Shown: positions 10,330-21,927, numbered from the stretch's first letter. The stretch is DNA of 64,000 nucleotides from Capra hircus (GCF_001704415.2 NW_017189517.1:6087167-6151166), one strand, 5' to 3'. A program made the numbers and translations. Notes: a model not told the origin generated them from the sequence alone.

Positions 10330-11395
10330 TTTGACTCTGTGGATCATGACAAACTATGGAGCATTCTCAAGGAGATGGGAATGACAGACCTCCTGACCTG
10401 CCTCTTGAGAAATCTGTATGCAGGTCAAAAAGCAACAGTTAGAGCTTGACAGGAACAACAGACTAGTTCCAAATCAGGAAAAGAGTATGTCTGGCTGTAT
10501 ATTGTCACCCTGATTATTTAATTTCTATGCAGAGTACATCAAGCAAAATGCCAGGCTGGATAAAGCTCAAGCTGGAATCAAGATTGCCAGGTGAAATATC
10601 AATCACTTCAGATATGCAGATGACAATAGCCTTATGGCAGAAAGTGAAGAACTAAAGCACCTCTGATGAAAGTGAAAGAAGAGAGTGAAAAGGCTGACTT
10701 AAGACTCAACATTCATAAAACTAAGATCATGGCATCCTGTCCCATCACTTCATGGCATATTGATAAGGAAATAATGGAAACAGTGAGGAACTTTATAATC
10801 TTGGGCTCCAAAATCACTGCAGATGGTGACTGCAGCCGTGAAATTAAAAGACTTTTGCTCTTTGGAAGAAAAGCTATGACCAACCTAGACAGCATATTAA
10901 AAAGTAGAGACATCATTTTGCCAACAGTAGTCCATCCAGTCAAAGCTATGTGGTTTTTTTTTTTTCAATAGTCATGTATGGATGTGAGAGTTGGACCATA
11001 AAGAAAGCTGAGCATCAAAGAATAGATGCTTTTGAACTGTGGTGTTTGAGAAGACCCTTGAGAGTCCCTTGGACTGCAAAGAGATCAAACCAGTCAATCC
11101 AAAAAGAAATCAGTCCTGAATATTCTTTGGAAGGACTGTTGTTGAAGCTGAAACTCCAATACTTTGGCCACCTGATGCAAAGAACCGACTCATTGGAAAA
11201 GACCTGGATGCTAGGAAAGATTACAGGCAGGAGGAGAAGGGGATGACAGAGGATAAGATTGTCTGAGGGTATCACCAGTTCAATGGACGTGAGTTTGATC
11301 AACCTCCAGGAGTTGGTGATGGACAGGGAAACCTGGTGTGCTGCAGTCCATGGGGTCACAGTCGGACATGACTGAGTGGCTGAACTGAACTGAAA
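10330..11395 (+). mobile_element. BovB copy 1, 3' piece
   Basis: BovB in plus orientation resumes with 'tttgactctgtggatcatga' and runs to the 'tggctgaactgaactgaaa' tail. The RT motif region near 10610 reads 'agatatgcagatgacaatag', so the Y-A-D-D wording survives although the frame is broken. A 98-codon frame (10950-11246) is the BovB C-terminus. A T-run at 10952-10963 interrupts the coding order. Confidence 0.88.
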
Positions 11396-11538
11396 TGGGG
11401 AACTTTCAGAAACCATATCATGCCTGAGATCCACTGTAGACCGAATAAATTAGAATATGTAGGGTGGAGCCTGGACCTCTGAATTTTTGGATGCTCTCCA
11501 AATAAATTTAATGTGCAACTAGAATTGAGAAATACTAT
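11396..11538 (+). mobile_element. MER5-type hAT relic, second part
   Basis: After the TGGGGAACTT duplicate the MER5-like body resumes, with 'agggtggagcctgg' and 'taatgtgcaactagaattga' wording. It ends in 'gagaaatacta', the worn complement of the start at 8104. Confidence 0.72.
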
Positions 11539-12212
11539 GTTAAAAAATACCCCATAGAAGCAAATTCCTATCTACTAGTCTAGCCTCAATTCTATTACAT
11601 CATTTCCATTCAACTCCAAAATAATGTTTAAAAAAATTTAAGTATGTGTTTGGTCAATTGAATTCCTTTGCTAAGTTACCAAGAATGTCACATGAGGAAC
11701 TATAGGGGTCATGAAGGGAGTCTGAACAGTGTGCTTAGATATCAACACGAGGACCTCCAAGCAGTCAGTCTCTGCTGGAAATGTTCACAGTGGGCTTTCC
11801 CACATTTTACTGTCTCATCTCCTTAGTGTGTTTCCTGAGGCTATAGCTCTCTTCATAACTTGCAGTTCTGTCTGCAAGAAGGCTATATGCATCAACAGTT
11901 TTTGTTAAGGGTCTTGTGATTAATTGGATAGCCTTTTAGTTGGACAGCTTCCAAAGAAAAGAATTTTTTTTTCCTATTTTGGCTCAGGAAGCCACAAGGA
12001 TTAGTTGTGCAAAAATATTTAACATTACCAGAGCTAATAAGTCATCTATTGCCTTCAACATCATTTATAGCATCAACTATTTTCATCTTAGTTATAATTA
12101 AACATTTTATGGGTTTGTAATCAATCAGTTCTTATATTCTGTACCTTGTTTGATCCTGAATATAGAACTGCAAGAAAAAGGTCATGCAATAATTTATATA
12201 ACAAATATTTAT
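11539..12212. other. Unassigned stretch
   Basis: Moderate-AT DNA with no recognised repeat. No long open frame and no splice-flanked exon candidate is seen. Confidence 0.4.
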
Positions 12213-12411
12213 AGACCTTACACAGGTGGCTCAGTGGTAAAGAAACTGCCTGCCAAGCAAGAGATGTGGGTTCAATCCTTAGGTTGGGAAGATCCCTTGA
12301 AGAAAGAAATGTCAACTCACTCCAGATTTCTTGCCTGGAAAAATCCCATGGACAGAGGAGCCTGGCGGACTGCATTCCATTAGGTCATAAAAGAGTTGGA
12401 CATGACTTAGT
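12213..12411 (+). mobile_element. Bov-tA SINE, diverged
   Basis: An older copy of the full monomer. The head reads 'caggtggctcagtggtaaag', the body 'cctggaaaaatcccatggac', and the 3' end 'gagttggacatgacttagtg'. Many CpG sites have decayed. Confidence 0.85.
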
Positions 12412-12964
12412 GAATAAACCACGAATAAATCAAGAAGTATCCTCAATGGTGAGATTAGAAAACAGCATGCATCCACTCTCAAAGTTCTCTAATTCTACTA
12501 TAATGGTATGGTAACTCCACAATGAATCATAAAAGTTCCATAAGAGAGGTACCTCAAAAAAATAAAATGTTGAATTCATGAGATATCATGATCACTTACA
12601 GCTGAGAGGGGTTAGATCAAGATCTTCAAAGGTCATAAATATCAGGGTAGAAAGTTTAGGAAAGGGGAGGTTTCATTTTTGGTGGTTTTTGTGAAGGTTT
12701 TTTGTTTGTTTTTGTATTTGTATTGAAAAACAATAAAGCTCAAGACTTGGGAAGATTATAAAGTTAGCTGCAATGTATAGAATGAACTGAAGAGTTATGG
12801 GTTTTATTAAATGGTTAAAATAAAAGGTGATGTTGAGTTAACCAAGGGAAATAGAAGTAAGGATTGAAAGGGACAGATGCTAGAATCATTATAGAGATGA
12901 AATATAAAGGACATAGCATGCATTTTCAACTTGAGGTTACTAAGTAAATTATGGGACAATTAGC
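12412..12964. other. Unassigned stretch
   Basis: No repeat or coding signal is recognised. It contains a T/G-rich tract near 12690-12720. Confidence 0.4.
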
Positions 12965-13655
12965 ATTCATCTACATATTAAATCATTCAACAACTCCTTA
13001 TTAGATAACTACTTCTGCATCAAGCACTGTTGTATTCTGGAGGTACAGCAATGAATATAGCAATGAACAGTCCTTGCTTTCATATATTAATATCTTCATG
13101 TACTAAGAGAGACAAATAAGTAAAACAAACAATAATTTACAGTTAGTTATAAGTGCTGTGAAGGAAGTTTTGAGATGCTAGAAGAGAATATCAGGCAGTA
13201 GTGATTGATGGTTGGGGTGATGGACATAATTATCTTATATTGAGCATTAGCAGAAGCCTTCTCTAAGGAAATGCTATTTCAGAGGAGATCTGAAGGGTAA
13301 TATCAGAAAGAGCAAGCATTGAAGAAGCAGGGGGAATTAAATGCAAAAGCTCTGAAATGGGACAATCTTGTTATTTCTGTGTTTGAAGAGGAAACTGATA
13401 CTGTGTTTAATGAAGCTGAGAAGTTGAGTAAGATGAAAATGGTAAATTGACCATTGTCTTAGTAGCACAGATGCTGCGGTTGACCTTGGTGAAAGCAGTC
13501 CCCACTAAGGAAAACAACAACAACAACAACAACAACAATTTGGAGTGAATTGAAAAGGGAGTGGGAAGAAATGAGGGAAGTAGATTGAGTGTGTTTAGTA
13601 GACAAAAGAAATGAGAGGGTAGCTGGAGAGCAATGAAGAACAGAAGAAATCCAAG
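12965..13655 (+). mobile_element. Ancient unclassified mammalian repeat
   Basis: Successive wordings ('attcaacaactcctta', 'tacagcaatgaat', 'aggagatctgaaggg', 'aattgaccattg', 'gagagggtagctggag') follow, in order, a long common mammalian repeat consensus that I remember but cannot name. Its likely downstream part appears separately at 22000-22680. Confidence 0.5.
13511..13540. repeat. (CAA)n microsatellite
   Basis: About nine to ten CAA units lie within the ancient repeat. There is no adjacent SINE to explain them as a retroposon tail. Confidence 0.9.
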
Positions 13656-14073
13656 TTCCTTAAAGTGATACAAGAATTTATATCTCATCTATATACTGAG
13701 CTGGTAGAGAGGGAGAGAAAAAAAAACTGGGAGCAGGGGATGACGCCTTGTACACCTCCAGTTTACCCTCACCTTGTGTCTGAGTTGGATAAGTTACTTA
13801 AAGTAGATTCTTTCCAAAGCTGGGCTCTATTGAGAGAAAGATGAAGTAGGAAAGAGAAGAACACAATAGACTGCACAGGGAAGTAAAGGAATTCAGCACC
13901 ACAGAGGAAGGGAACAGTGGGGCAAAGCTGAGATCCGGATCATCTAACTACAGTGTAGCTTCATGTCAGACCTGCCCCAAATTCCAAAAGAACAGAGATA
14001 GTTTTATTTGCTCTAACAAAGTACTAAGTGGCAAGGTGCAGAGCAAACTTTTCTCTCTCCCTTTAAAAGTCAG
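13656..14073. other. Unassigned stretch up to an L1 target site
   Basis: No gene or repeat is recognised. The right edge carries TAAAAGTCAG, the first copy of the TSD of the next L1. Confidence 0.4.
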
Positions 14074-14910
14074 ATTTCATGCCAGTTAGAATGCCTGCAA
14101 TCCAAAAGTCTACAAGCAATAAATGCTGGAGAGGGTGTGGAGAAAAGGGAACCTTCTTACACTGTTGGTGGGAATGCAAACAAGTACAGCCACTATGGAG
14201 AACAGTGTGGAGATTCCTTAAAAAACTGGAAATAGAACTGCCTTATGACCCAGCAATCCCACAGCTGGGCATACACACCAAGGAAACCAGAATTGAAAGA
14301 GACACGTGTACCCAATGTGCATCGCAGCACTATTTATAATAGCCAGGACATGGAAGCAACCTGGATGTCCATCGGCAGACAAATGGATAAGAAAGCTGTG
14401 GTACATATATACAATGCAGTATTACTCAGCCATTAAAAAGAATACATTTGAATTAGTTCTAATGAGGTGGATGAAACTGGAGCCGATTATACAGAGTGAA
14501 GTAAGTCAGAAAGAAAAACACCAACATATATGGAATTTAGAAAGATGGTAACAATAATCCTGTATGTGAGCCAGCAAAAGAGACACAGATGTATAGAACG
14601 GTCTTTTGGACTCTGTGGGAGAGGGCGAGGGTGGAATGATTTGGGAGAATGGCATTGAAACATCTATAATATCATATGTGAAACAAATCAGTCCAGGTTC
14701 GATGCAGGATACAGGATGCTTGGGGCTGGTGCACTGGGATGACCCAGAGAGATGGTACGAGGAGGAAGGTGGGAGGAGGGTTCAGGATGGGGAACACGTG
14801 TACACCCATGGTGGATTCATGTTGATGTATGGCAAAACCAATACAATATTGTAAAGTAATTAGCCTCCAATTAAAATAAATAAATTTAAATTAAAAAAAT
14901 AATAAAAAAA
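14074..14910 (+). mobile_element. L1_BT, 5'-truncated insertion
   Basis: A young-looking L1 3' end in plus orientation. It starts in ORF2 near 'cagttagaatgcctgcaatc', keeps the C-terminal Cys region, has the L1_BT 3' UTR and ends in an A-rich tail. A 10-bp TSD, TAAAAGTCAG, is at 14064-14073 and 14911-14920. ORF2 is broken by a one-base change of frame near 14315. Confidence 0.93.
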
Positions 14911-14942
14911 TAAAAGTCAGTTTAGTGCTCCCAGAATGCAAG

Positions 14943-15018
14943 TGGGTTGGTCAAAAAGTTTGTTCAAGTTTTTATACCATCTTATGGAAAAACCCAAAGG
15001 AATCTTTCAGTCAACCCA
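14943..15018. mobile_element. Mariner-type MITE (about 76 bp)
   Basis: It begins 'tgggttggtcaaaaagttt' and ends in the imperfect complement 'aatctttcagtcaaccca'. The two arms nearly meet, with only a few bases between them. This is the miniature mariner form common in ruminants and other mammals. It encodes nothing. Confidence 0.8.
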
Positions 15019-15056
15019 ATATTTCATAATTAAATACAATTTATAAAATATGTTGG

Positions 15057-15179
15057 ACCTATGGACATGAATTTGCACTAACTCCAAGAGATAGTGGAGG
15101 ATAGAGGACCTTAGCATGCTGCAGTCCATGGGGTTGCAAAGAATTGGACACGACCTAGCAACTGAATAAAAATAATAAC
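15057..15179 (+). mobile_element. BovA-type short insertion
   Basis: A 5'-truncated BovA/BovB 3' end ('tgctgcagtccatggggttg') with the tail variant 'gcaactgaataaaaataata'. The TSD is ATAAAATATGTTGG (15043-15056) against ATAAAATACGTTGG (15180-15193), with one mismatch in 14. Confidence 0.88.
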
Positions 15180-15193
15180 ATAAAATACGTTGG

Positions 15194-16639
15194 GGAACCA
15201 TCAATGTTTTATTTTATCAACCAAGGACATTTTAGACATCCCTTCTTGTACATCTATCATCTCATAGAAGAAATAATATTTTAGGATCAAAAAGTAGAAA
15301 GAATCATAATATTGGGATTAAAAACAAGAAATGCCACTTCATAGAAAACTTCTCTACACTATTTTCTTATTTTATTTAAAAGCGTGTCATAGATTGGTGA
15401 AAATACCATCCCAGCCTGGTGTTAGTATGGAAATCAGCATTAGGAAATCACTGAACCAGATGACATAAAATCCCTTCCAATTCAAATTCTGATTCAGTTA
15501 ATAGTAATGAAAAACTATCATATTTGAAGCAAAATAGTTTATTTTTCATGTTCTATTCAGTGATCTTATAAATAACTTTTCCCAAGTCACCTTTGCAGTT
15601 CTCCGAGCCTTATGATACTAAAACAATGCTCTGTCCCTTCTCCCAAGTCTTTAAACAGCCCAGAGCATTTACAACAACCACCCTGCCCAGCACAAAACAT
15701 AAAAGCAGTTTCTCCTGCTTTCTCTCAGCCCGAATTTTAATACCTCAGTAATCACACTCCATTCTATATCAATCGAAAATCAAAACACAGATTACTTTTC
15801 AAAGAACTGAAAGTAAAAAAATTAAAAAAAAGATAAAGCTTCCTTGCTGAAAGAAAGCAGGGGGGAAAAAACCTCACTGCCTAGCTTATTTGGATATTTT
15901 TATTTCAAAGTGTTCAAGTGTCCTAGTATTTACAGCCACTCTTAAAGTGACACATTAAAATATTATTTCAAATGGGATATTTTACAAGATGACCAAAAAA
16001 AAAAAAAAACCTTAAGTTATTTCAAACTCAAAATAGCAGAATAGTCACTCGCCTAATGAGAGCTCTGTTCTGTGGACATGTGCCTGATGATGCCTAATTC
16101 CACTGTAGGATCTGCTTTATTGAATTCCCTGCCTGAACTAATTCTATATATTTCCAATTAGCTGACCTTTAAAGCTGACATTGGAGAAAGAGAATTGTTT
16201 TCTGATAAGCTAACATTTTAAGGCTAATGGTTTTTAATAAGCAATTGGGTTTGCAGCATTCAGCTCTTGTTATGTTTTATTGGTTTTTGAGCTTTAATTT
16301 TGTATGTGTGTTTTGGCATGACTCCATGGCAGGTGCAATTTTAAAAATGGAATCAATAAGATTCACTGTGATGTATAATATGAGATTTCCAAGCTTAACT
16401 TTCAATACAAAATCCTAGACTTGGTTTATTCCAGAGCCCTGCAAAGAAAATGTGTTGATTCCTTGGGGCTTTCCTCACTGCAGCTTTTTGAAATCTTGTT
16501 CACACTCCTCAAACATCCAAGTATGGTTTCCTTTAAACAGCTCTCACTCAGAACCTATGACCTCATCTACTCATTCTTGAAGAGATGAGGCTTATCTAGC
16601 AACACAGCATATGTACAGCTTTTCCTCTTTAAAATCTCT
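15194..16639. other. Repeat-poor stretch, possibly conserved non-coding
   Basis: About 1.45 kb without a recognised repeat, which is unusual here. Bases 16030-16420 are compositionally balanced and hold several AT-rich homeodomain-like cores ('caattagctg', 'ctaattc', 'aataagcaattg'). No exon is supported. The idea of a conserved enhancer is inference. Confidence 0.35.
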
Positions 16640-16712
16640 CTATTGCTTTCTAGAGTGTTGCTAATTAGTAAGGACTTAATAAATCTTTGTTAAATGACTG
16701 GTTGAATGAATT
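16640..16712 (+). mobile_element. L2 3'-end relic
   Basis: The wording 'aaggacttaataaatctttg' followed by 'ttgaatgaat' matches the 3' terminus of L2 ('...gctcaataaatatttgttgaatgaatgaa'). Confidence 0.6.
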
Positions 16713-16777
16713 TTTCCTCCTTTATTTCTTCTCTGACAAAAAGGAGGAGAAATGCTTCTTTTCCATGACTAACATCT

Positions 16778-16875
16778 TTTTTTTTATTTTTATTTTTACT
16801 TTATTTTACTTTACAATACTGTATTGGTTTTGCCATACATTGACATGAATCCACCATGGGTGTACATGCATGGTG
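16778..16875 (-). mobile_element. Very short L1 3' tail insertion
   Basis: Only about 98 bp of L1 3' UTR, starting with poly(T) and ending within 'ccaccatgggtgtacatg'. The TSD is TAACATCT at 16770-16777 and 16876-16883. This is a heavily 5'-truncated L1 integration. Confidence 0.88.
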
Positions 16876-16883
16876 TAACATCT

Positions 16884-17291
16884 CTTAATGATACAGTTTA
16901 TCTGATTGTAGCCCTTCCTGCCTTCTTCAAGACCTCGCTTCATCATGTATTCCTAGTCTAAGTGTCTTTGATCTTGATTTCTCTATTGGTCACTTAGAGG
17001 CTGCCTGTAAGACAGACAGATGTCTCAAATTTGTTAAACTACAGTCTGAGGGAGAAGGGGAGTAGTAACTGAGACAGAGTACATGCCAGGGGTACTGTGT
17101 TGGATGGCAATATTCTATTGCTTGATATCTGGGTGGTAGAGATGAAAACCATATACTACCACCTTTTGTGCACTTTCTGTATTTATGTTCTATTTAACAA
17201 TGATAAGCTTAAAAGAAAAGAAGACAATCAGCACAAGGGCAAGAGAAAAATAATTAGAACTACTGATAATCAGCTTGAGAAAGTGAGCAAT
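16884..17291. other. Unassigned stretch
   Basis: No repeat or coding signal is recognised. Confidence 0.4.
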
Positions 17292-18440
17292 TCTAATGTT
17301 GTTGTTGTTCAGCCACTAAGTCTTGTCCGTCTCTACGACCCTGTGGACTGTAGCATGCCAGGCTCTTTTGTCCTTCATGATCTCCGAGAGTTTGCTCAGA
17401 CTCAGGTCCAGCGAGTCGGTGATGCTATCGAAACATCTCATCCTCTGTCACCCACTTCTCCCGCCCTCAGTCTATCCCAGTATCAGGGTCTTTTCCAATG
17501 AGTCGGCTCTTTGGAACAGGTGACCAAAGTATTGGAGCTTCAGCTTAAGCATCAGTCCTTCCAATGAATATTCAGGGTTGATTACCTTTAGGGTTGACTT
17601 GTTTGATCTCTTTGCAGTCCAAAGGACTCTCAAGAGTCTTCTCCACAACTTGAAAATATCAATTCTCAGCCCTCTTTTCATGGTCCAACTCTCACATTCG
17701 CATATGACTATGGGTAAAACCATAGATTTGACTAGATGAACATTTGTCAGTAAAGTGATGTTTCTGCTTTTCAACATGCTGACTAGGTTTGTCATGGTTT
17801 TCCTTCCAAGGAGCAAGTGTCTTTTAACTTGATGGCTGCAGTCACCTCCCCACTTATTTTGGAGCCCAAGAAAATAAAATCTGTCACTGTTTTCTTGTTC
17901 TCCATCTATTCACCATGAAGTGATGGGACAAGATGTCATGATCTCAGTTTTTTGAATGTTGAGTTTTAAGCCGGTTTTTTTTTTAACTCTCCTCTTTCAC
18001 CCTCATCAAAAGGCTGCTTGTTCCTCTTTGCTTCCTGCCATTAGAGTACTACATATCTGAGGTTGTTGACATTTCTCCCAGAAACCTTGATTCCAGCTTA
18101 TGCTTCATCCAGCCCAGCATTTTGCATGATGTACTCTGCATAGAAGTTAAATAAGCAGGGTGACAATATACAGCCTTGACATTCCCAGTTTTGAACCAGT
18201 TCGTTGTTCTATCTTCAGTTCTAATTGTTGCTTCTTGACCAGCATACAGGTTTCTCAGAAGATAGGTAAGGCGGTCTGGTATTCACATCTCTGAGAATTT
18301 TTCAGTTTGTTGTGATCCACACAGTCAAAGGCTTTAGCCTAGTCAATGAAGCAGATGTAGACATTTTTTTTGGAATTCCCTTGCTTTTTCTATGATCCAT
18401 TGGATATTGGCAATTTGGCCCATAATTTCCTTGATCTAGA
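17292..18440 (-). mobile_element. BovB 3' third, older copy
   Basis: About 1.15 kb of BovB in minus orientation, from a (GTT)n tail at 17298-17309 through the RT C-terminus to the 'catagtcaataaagcag' motif-A region. It is more diverged than other copies, with a T-run at 17974-17984 and many small indels. A 114-codon minus frame (17472-17816) is a piece of the BovB C-terminus. Confidence 0.88.
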
Positions 18441-18465
18441 AAGCATATTGGTAGTCTTTGACCTA

Positions 18466-18525
18466 AAAATCTCAACTCTAGGAATTTATCCCCAGAAACT
18501 CATTGAGTGGTGCAAAATCTATGTA
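18466..18525 (+). mobile_element. Old L1M 3' relic, first part
   Basis: It reads 'tctaggaatttatccccaga' and continues as an old L1 ORF2 end until a Tigger insertion. The rest is at 19024-19262. Confidence 0.6.
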
Positions 18526-19023
18526 CAGTGGTCCCCCCTTATCTATGGTGGATGCATTCCAGGACTCCCAGTGGATGCCTGAAACTACAGATGGTACTAA
18601 ACTTTATTTATATTACCTACTTTCCTATACATGAACACCTATGACAAAGTTTAATTTATAAATTAGGAACTATAAGAGAATATCTGAATTGCCAGCATCA
18701 TTACTTTTCTGTTCTGGGGCCATTACTAAATGATATAAGGATTACCTGGACACAAGTACTGTTGATACTGCTCCAGTCAATCTGATGCCCAAGTCAGCTA
18801 CCAAGTTAATAATAAGTAGGATCCACTGGACAAAGTGATGATTCATGTCCAGGGCAAGACTGAGCAGGATGGTATGAGATTTCATCTTGCTACTCAGTAT
18901 GTACACCATGTAAAACATTTGGATTTTTATTTCTGAAATTTTCTTTTTAATATTATCAGAATGAAATTAACCACAGGTAATTGACACCATATAAAGCAAA
19001 AGAGGGGATAAGGTGGACTACTG
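18526..19023. mobile_element. Tigger-type (Tc/mariner) non-autonomous DNA transposon
   Basis: The left end 'cagtggtccccccttatc' and right end 'gataaggtggactactg' are imperfect inverted repeats, and both are bordered by TA (18524-18525 and 19024-19025), the usual Tc/mariner target duplication. The interior has the 'gtggatgcctgaaact' and 'aaagtttaatttataaatta' wording of Tigger relatives. At about 0.5 kb it cannot encode a transposase. Confidence 0.85.
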
Positions 19024-19262
19024 TATGCATAAGGAAATTTCCCACAATGTTACTTGTGTTGATAATATCCAGGAAACCTGGAACAACCACTAATAAAAGG
19101 TTTATGAAGTGAATTATGAAACATACACTGCAATTATAAGTGATAATGTAAATCTGTATTTATTAATATGTGGATATATCATGCGATGAAAAGCAGGTTA
19201 CCAAATAATATATAGTATGATTCAATATATGCAATAATTTATGAATATATGTATATAGGAAA
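19024..19262 (+). mobile_element. Old L1M 3' relic, second part
   Basis: The ORF2-end and 3' UTR wording of an old L1 resumes after the Tigger element ('agtatgattcaatat'). Divergence is high. Confidence 0.55.
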
Positions 19263-20212
19263 TCTTCCTTAAAGTTCTGTAATTATCTCACCCTCAAGGA
19301 TTGGAATGAAAACTATGATACAGGTTCCAACTTATACAGGAGTTTCTCATTCTGTAGATGTATTTTTTACTTCATTCGAACACAGTCAAAAGCAAGTGTT
19401 TAGACAGCAACAATGATTTGGCTAATTGTATATCATGAATCAAGATATTCCATTGTACTTGGTCCACAAGACCCTTCCATGATTATGTCCAATTTGTTAT
19501 ATTTGTCTCCCTATGAATGATAAAGTAGCTAAATCAATAGTTTTAGACACCCTCTGCTCTGCCTCTTAGGAGGGAATAAGCCAATAAGACACAACAGCGC
19601 TACTTCTGATGTGGTAATCTTCAGGAAAGAGCCCATTGACAGGTGTGGCTCTACTCTGAGTACATGAATATAATTCAGCTTCCCATTGGGAGAACTGGTA
19701 TACATGTTTTGAGCCCTAGTAATAGTCTCAAGAATGAACCAAACAGTACTCCTCTTGATCACTGTGAGACAGAAAAGAAAGATTAGTAATGGAGATCCAT
19801 ACAACTGAACCATGTTCCAGAGTGAGACATTGACTTTGTACTAACAATAAATAGCATTAATCCCATTAGCAAGGATTTTCAACGCATGAGTTTTCTATCA
19901 AGGGCCAGTGTGTAGAGAGAAAGAATTAGTAGTGTGTGACTAAGACTGTTTCTATCTTTTCTTTTTCTCCATATGCCTAACAAATGGGGTCACATTCTAA
20001 TGTCTGGTATTAAGATTTGAACCATACAGATGAGGTATGGAGAACTAAAACAAAATGCAAACCCCCCCCCAAAAAAAAAACAACTAAGAATATAAGCATA
20101 GATAATTGTTTCCAAGTATGTGTATCAAAGCAATAATGGTTATTTTTCTGCATTGTTGCTTTTATCTGTTTTTTCTGTTTTGTACATTTTTATATTTTTA
20201 ATCTTTACAATA
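19263..20212. other. Unassigned stretch
   Basis: No repeat is named with confidence. A 94-codon minus frame (19529-19813) has no recognised domain. A C10A10 homopolymer junction occurs near 20062-20081. Confidence 0.4.
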
Positions 20213-20402
20213 GTGAAAGTAGTGAAGTCGCTCAGTCATATCTGACTCTTTGTGACCCCATGGACTGTAGCTTACCAGGCTCCTCAGTCCATGGAATTTT
20301 CCAGGCAAGAGTACTGGAGTGGGTTGCCATTTCCTTCTCCAGGGGATCTTCACAACCCAGGGATTGAACCTAGGTCTCCCACACTGCTGGCAGACGATTT
20401 TC
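20213..20402 (-). mobile_element. Bov-tA SINE
   Basis: Reverse complement of a Bov-tA from the 'gaagtcgctcagtcatatc' 3' end to 'ctgctggcagacgattttcc'. The tRNA head is partly lost at its 5' end. Confidence 0.88.
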
Positions 20403-20879
20403 CCACAAAATAAAACATAACATATTAAAGCTATTTTTTAAAGTTTTTCCTAAAAATACCACCACCTAGATCTATTTTTTCTTTCTTTTTCTGATTCTTT
20501 TCCTCACTATTGACTCATTGTTTTTCCATAAGACTGCCACTCTTACCACTCCACTGAAAATATACTCTCCAAGATCAACCTTTCCATTACAAAATCCTCA
20601 GTCCTTATTTTCTTTGACAGCTCTCTCCAGCCTTCAGTATAGTCAACTATTCCAAGCTTTGCAAAACGTCTCCTTGGCTATTCATTCTCTTATTTTTCCC
20701 CTAACTTTATGTCTGAATCTCATCTGTCTTTTTGATTGGCTTTACTTCCTCTGCTGGCTGTGAAATGTAATCTTCAGGCTCAAACCTGCTCCTAGCTATG
20801 TGTCAGAGCCATTGCAGCCTGGTGAATGACTGTTCAGACTGCACTCACCATTTCCAGTGTTCCCTGAACTCAAGCTCCA
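20403..20879. other. Unassigned pyrimidine-rich stretch
   Basis: No repeat or exon is assigned. Some wording recalls an L2 interior, but it is too worn to call. Confidence 0.35.
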
Positions 20880-21005
20880 TCTCTGCAACTGCCATTTCCA
20901 CAGGGATATCTTGACATCACCCTAAACCCAACATGACTGAAACTACATTTGTTGGCCCAAATCAGTTTTCCCTCTAGACCTTCGTCTTTCTGCCCACAAA
21001 ACTAG
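20880..21005 (+). mobile_element. Possible L2 ORF relic
   Basis: Translation around 20900-20970 loosely follows the 'lnmsKTEL' region of L2 RT. The match is short, has frame breaks and rests on memory. Confidence 0.35.
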
Positions 21006-21726
21006 GTCACAATTTCATTGCTTTGCAACAGTCTTTGGCCAAAAACAAAGAAAAAGCACACAGTGATCTTTACTTAGAGTAGAAAAAGCAAACAGAACAA
21101 ATAGTCTGAATACAAGAAAACTTTTAAAGAGATGATTTCATAAAAGAAATCATTCCATACATCGTCATGTCAATTTAAGTGTAGCCAAAAGAGTAAATTT
21201 AACTCCAGTTTTGGAATCAGTCCATCCCTAGAGAGAAATGCGCTCATTACCAATATCAACACCTTATCTTCTAAGCCCTGTGGGCTGAGAATCAGGAAGA
21301 AGCACTTCTCTTCTCCATCAGCTGTTTTCAAGTCTTTTTTTTCAGTGTCCTTCTTTGCCTGTTGCCTTGTCATGCTCACAAAATATCTAATTCAGGTCTT
21401 GCTCATCTTATATCAAGATATTACAATTTTCAGATTTGTAACTTCATGACTGATACACTTTGCCTCCCATGTTCTGTTCCTGTTTTCATAAATTTAACCT
21501 CTAAAAAATTCTCTTTGACACTTTGCTGAATACAAGATAGAGTAGTCAGCAAAGCTGAGTATATAAGGTCTATAAAATCTGATCAAAAACTGCCTTTGTG
21601 ATCTTATCCACCACAAATTCCTTCACAAACTATATCGGATCAGTTTTTGATAAGTGTCCTGTATGAAAGAAATAAAAGCAGTGAATGGATAGGGGAAAAA
21701 AGAAAAACCTAGGAAGCAGGGATTGT
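21006..21726. other. Unassigned stretch
   Basis: A 69-codon minus frame (21170-21379) starts with a Lys/Glu-rich segment. I recognise no family and see no splice or poly(A) context to support a gene. Confidence 0.35.
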
Positions 21727-21927
21727 GTTGTCATTCAGTTGTGTCTGGCTCTTTGCAACCCCATGCACTGTCCCAGCCCGCCAGGCTCCTCTGTCCATGG
21801 AATTCTCCAGGCAAGAATACTGGAGTGGGTTGCTATTTCCTTCTTCAGGGGATCTGCCCTACTGAGGGATCAAACCTAGGTCTCCTGCATTGGCTGAGTC
21901 TTTAACATCTGAGCCACCAGGGAAGCA
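21727..21927 (-). mobile_element. Bov-tA SINE
   Basis: Full-length reverse-complement copy, from 'cattcagttgtgtctggctc' to 'ctgagccaccagggaagc'. A possible 7-bp TSD, AGGGATT, is at 21717-21723 and about 21933-21939. Confidence 0.9.

Noticed and set aside
21170..21379. Lys/Glu-rich 69-codon minus frame as a small gene
   Set aside because: No recognised family, promoter, splice context or poly(A) signal; length is within chance expectation for 64 kb.
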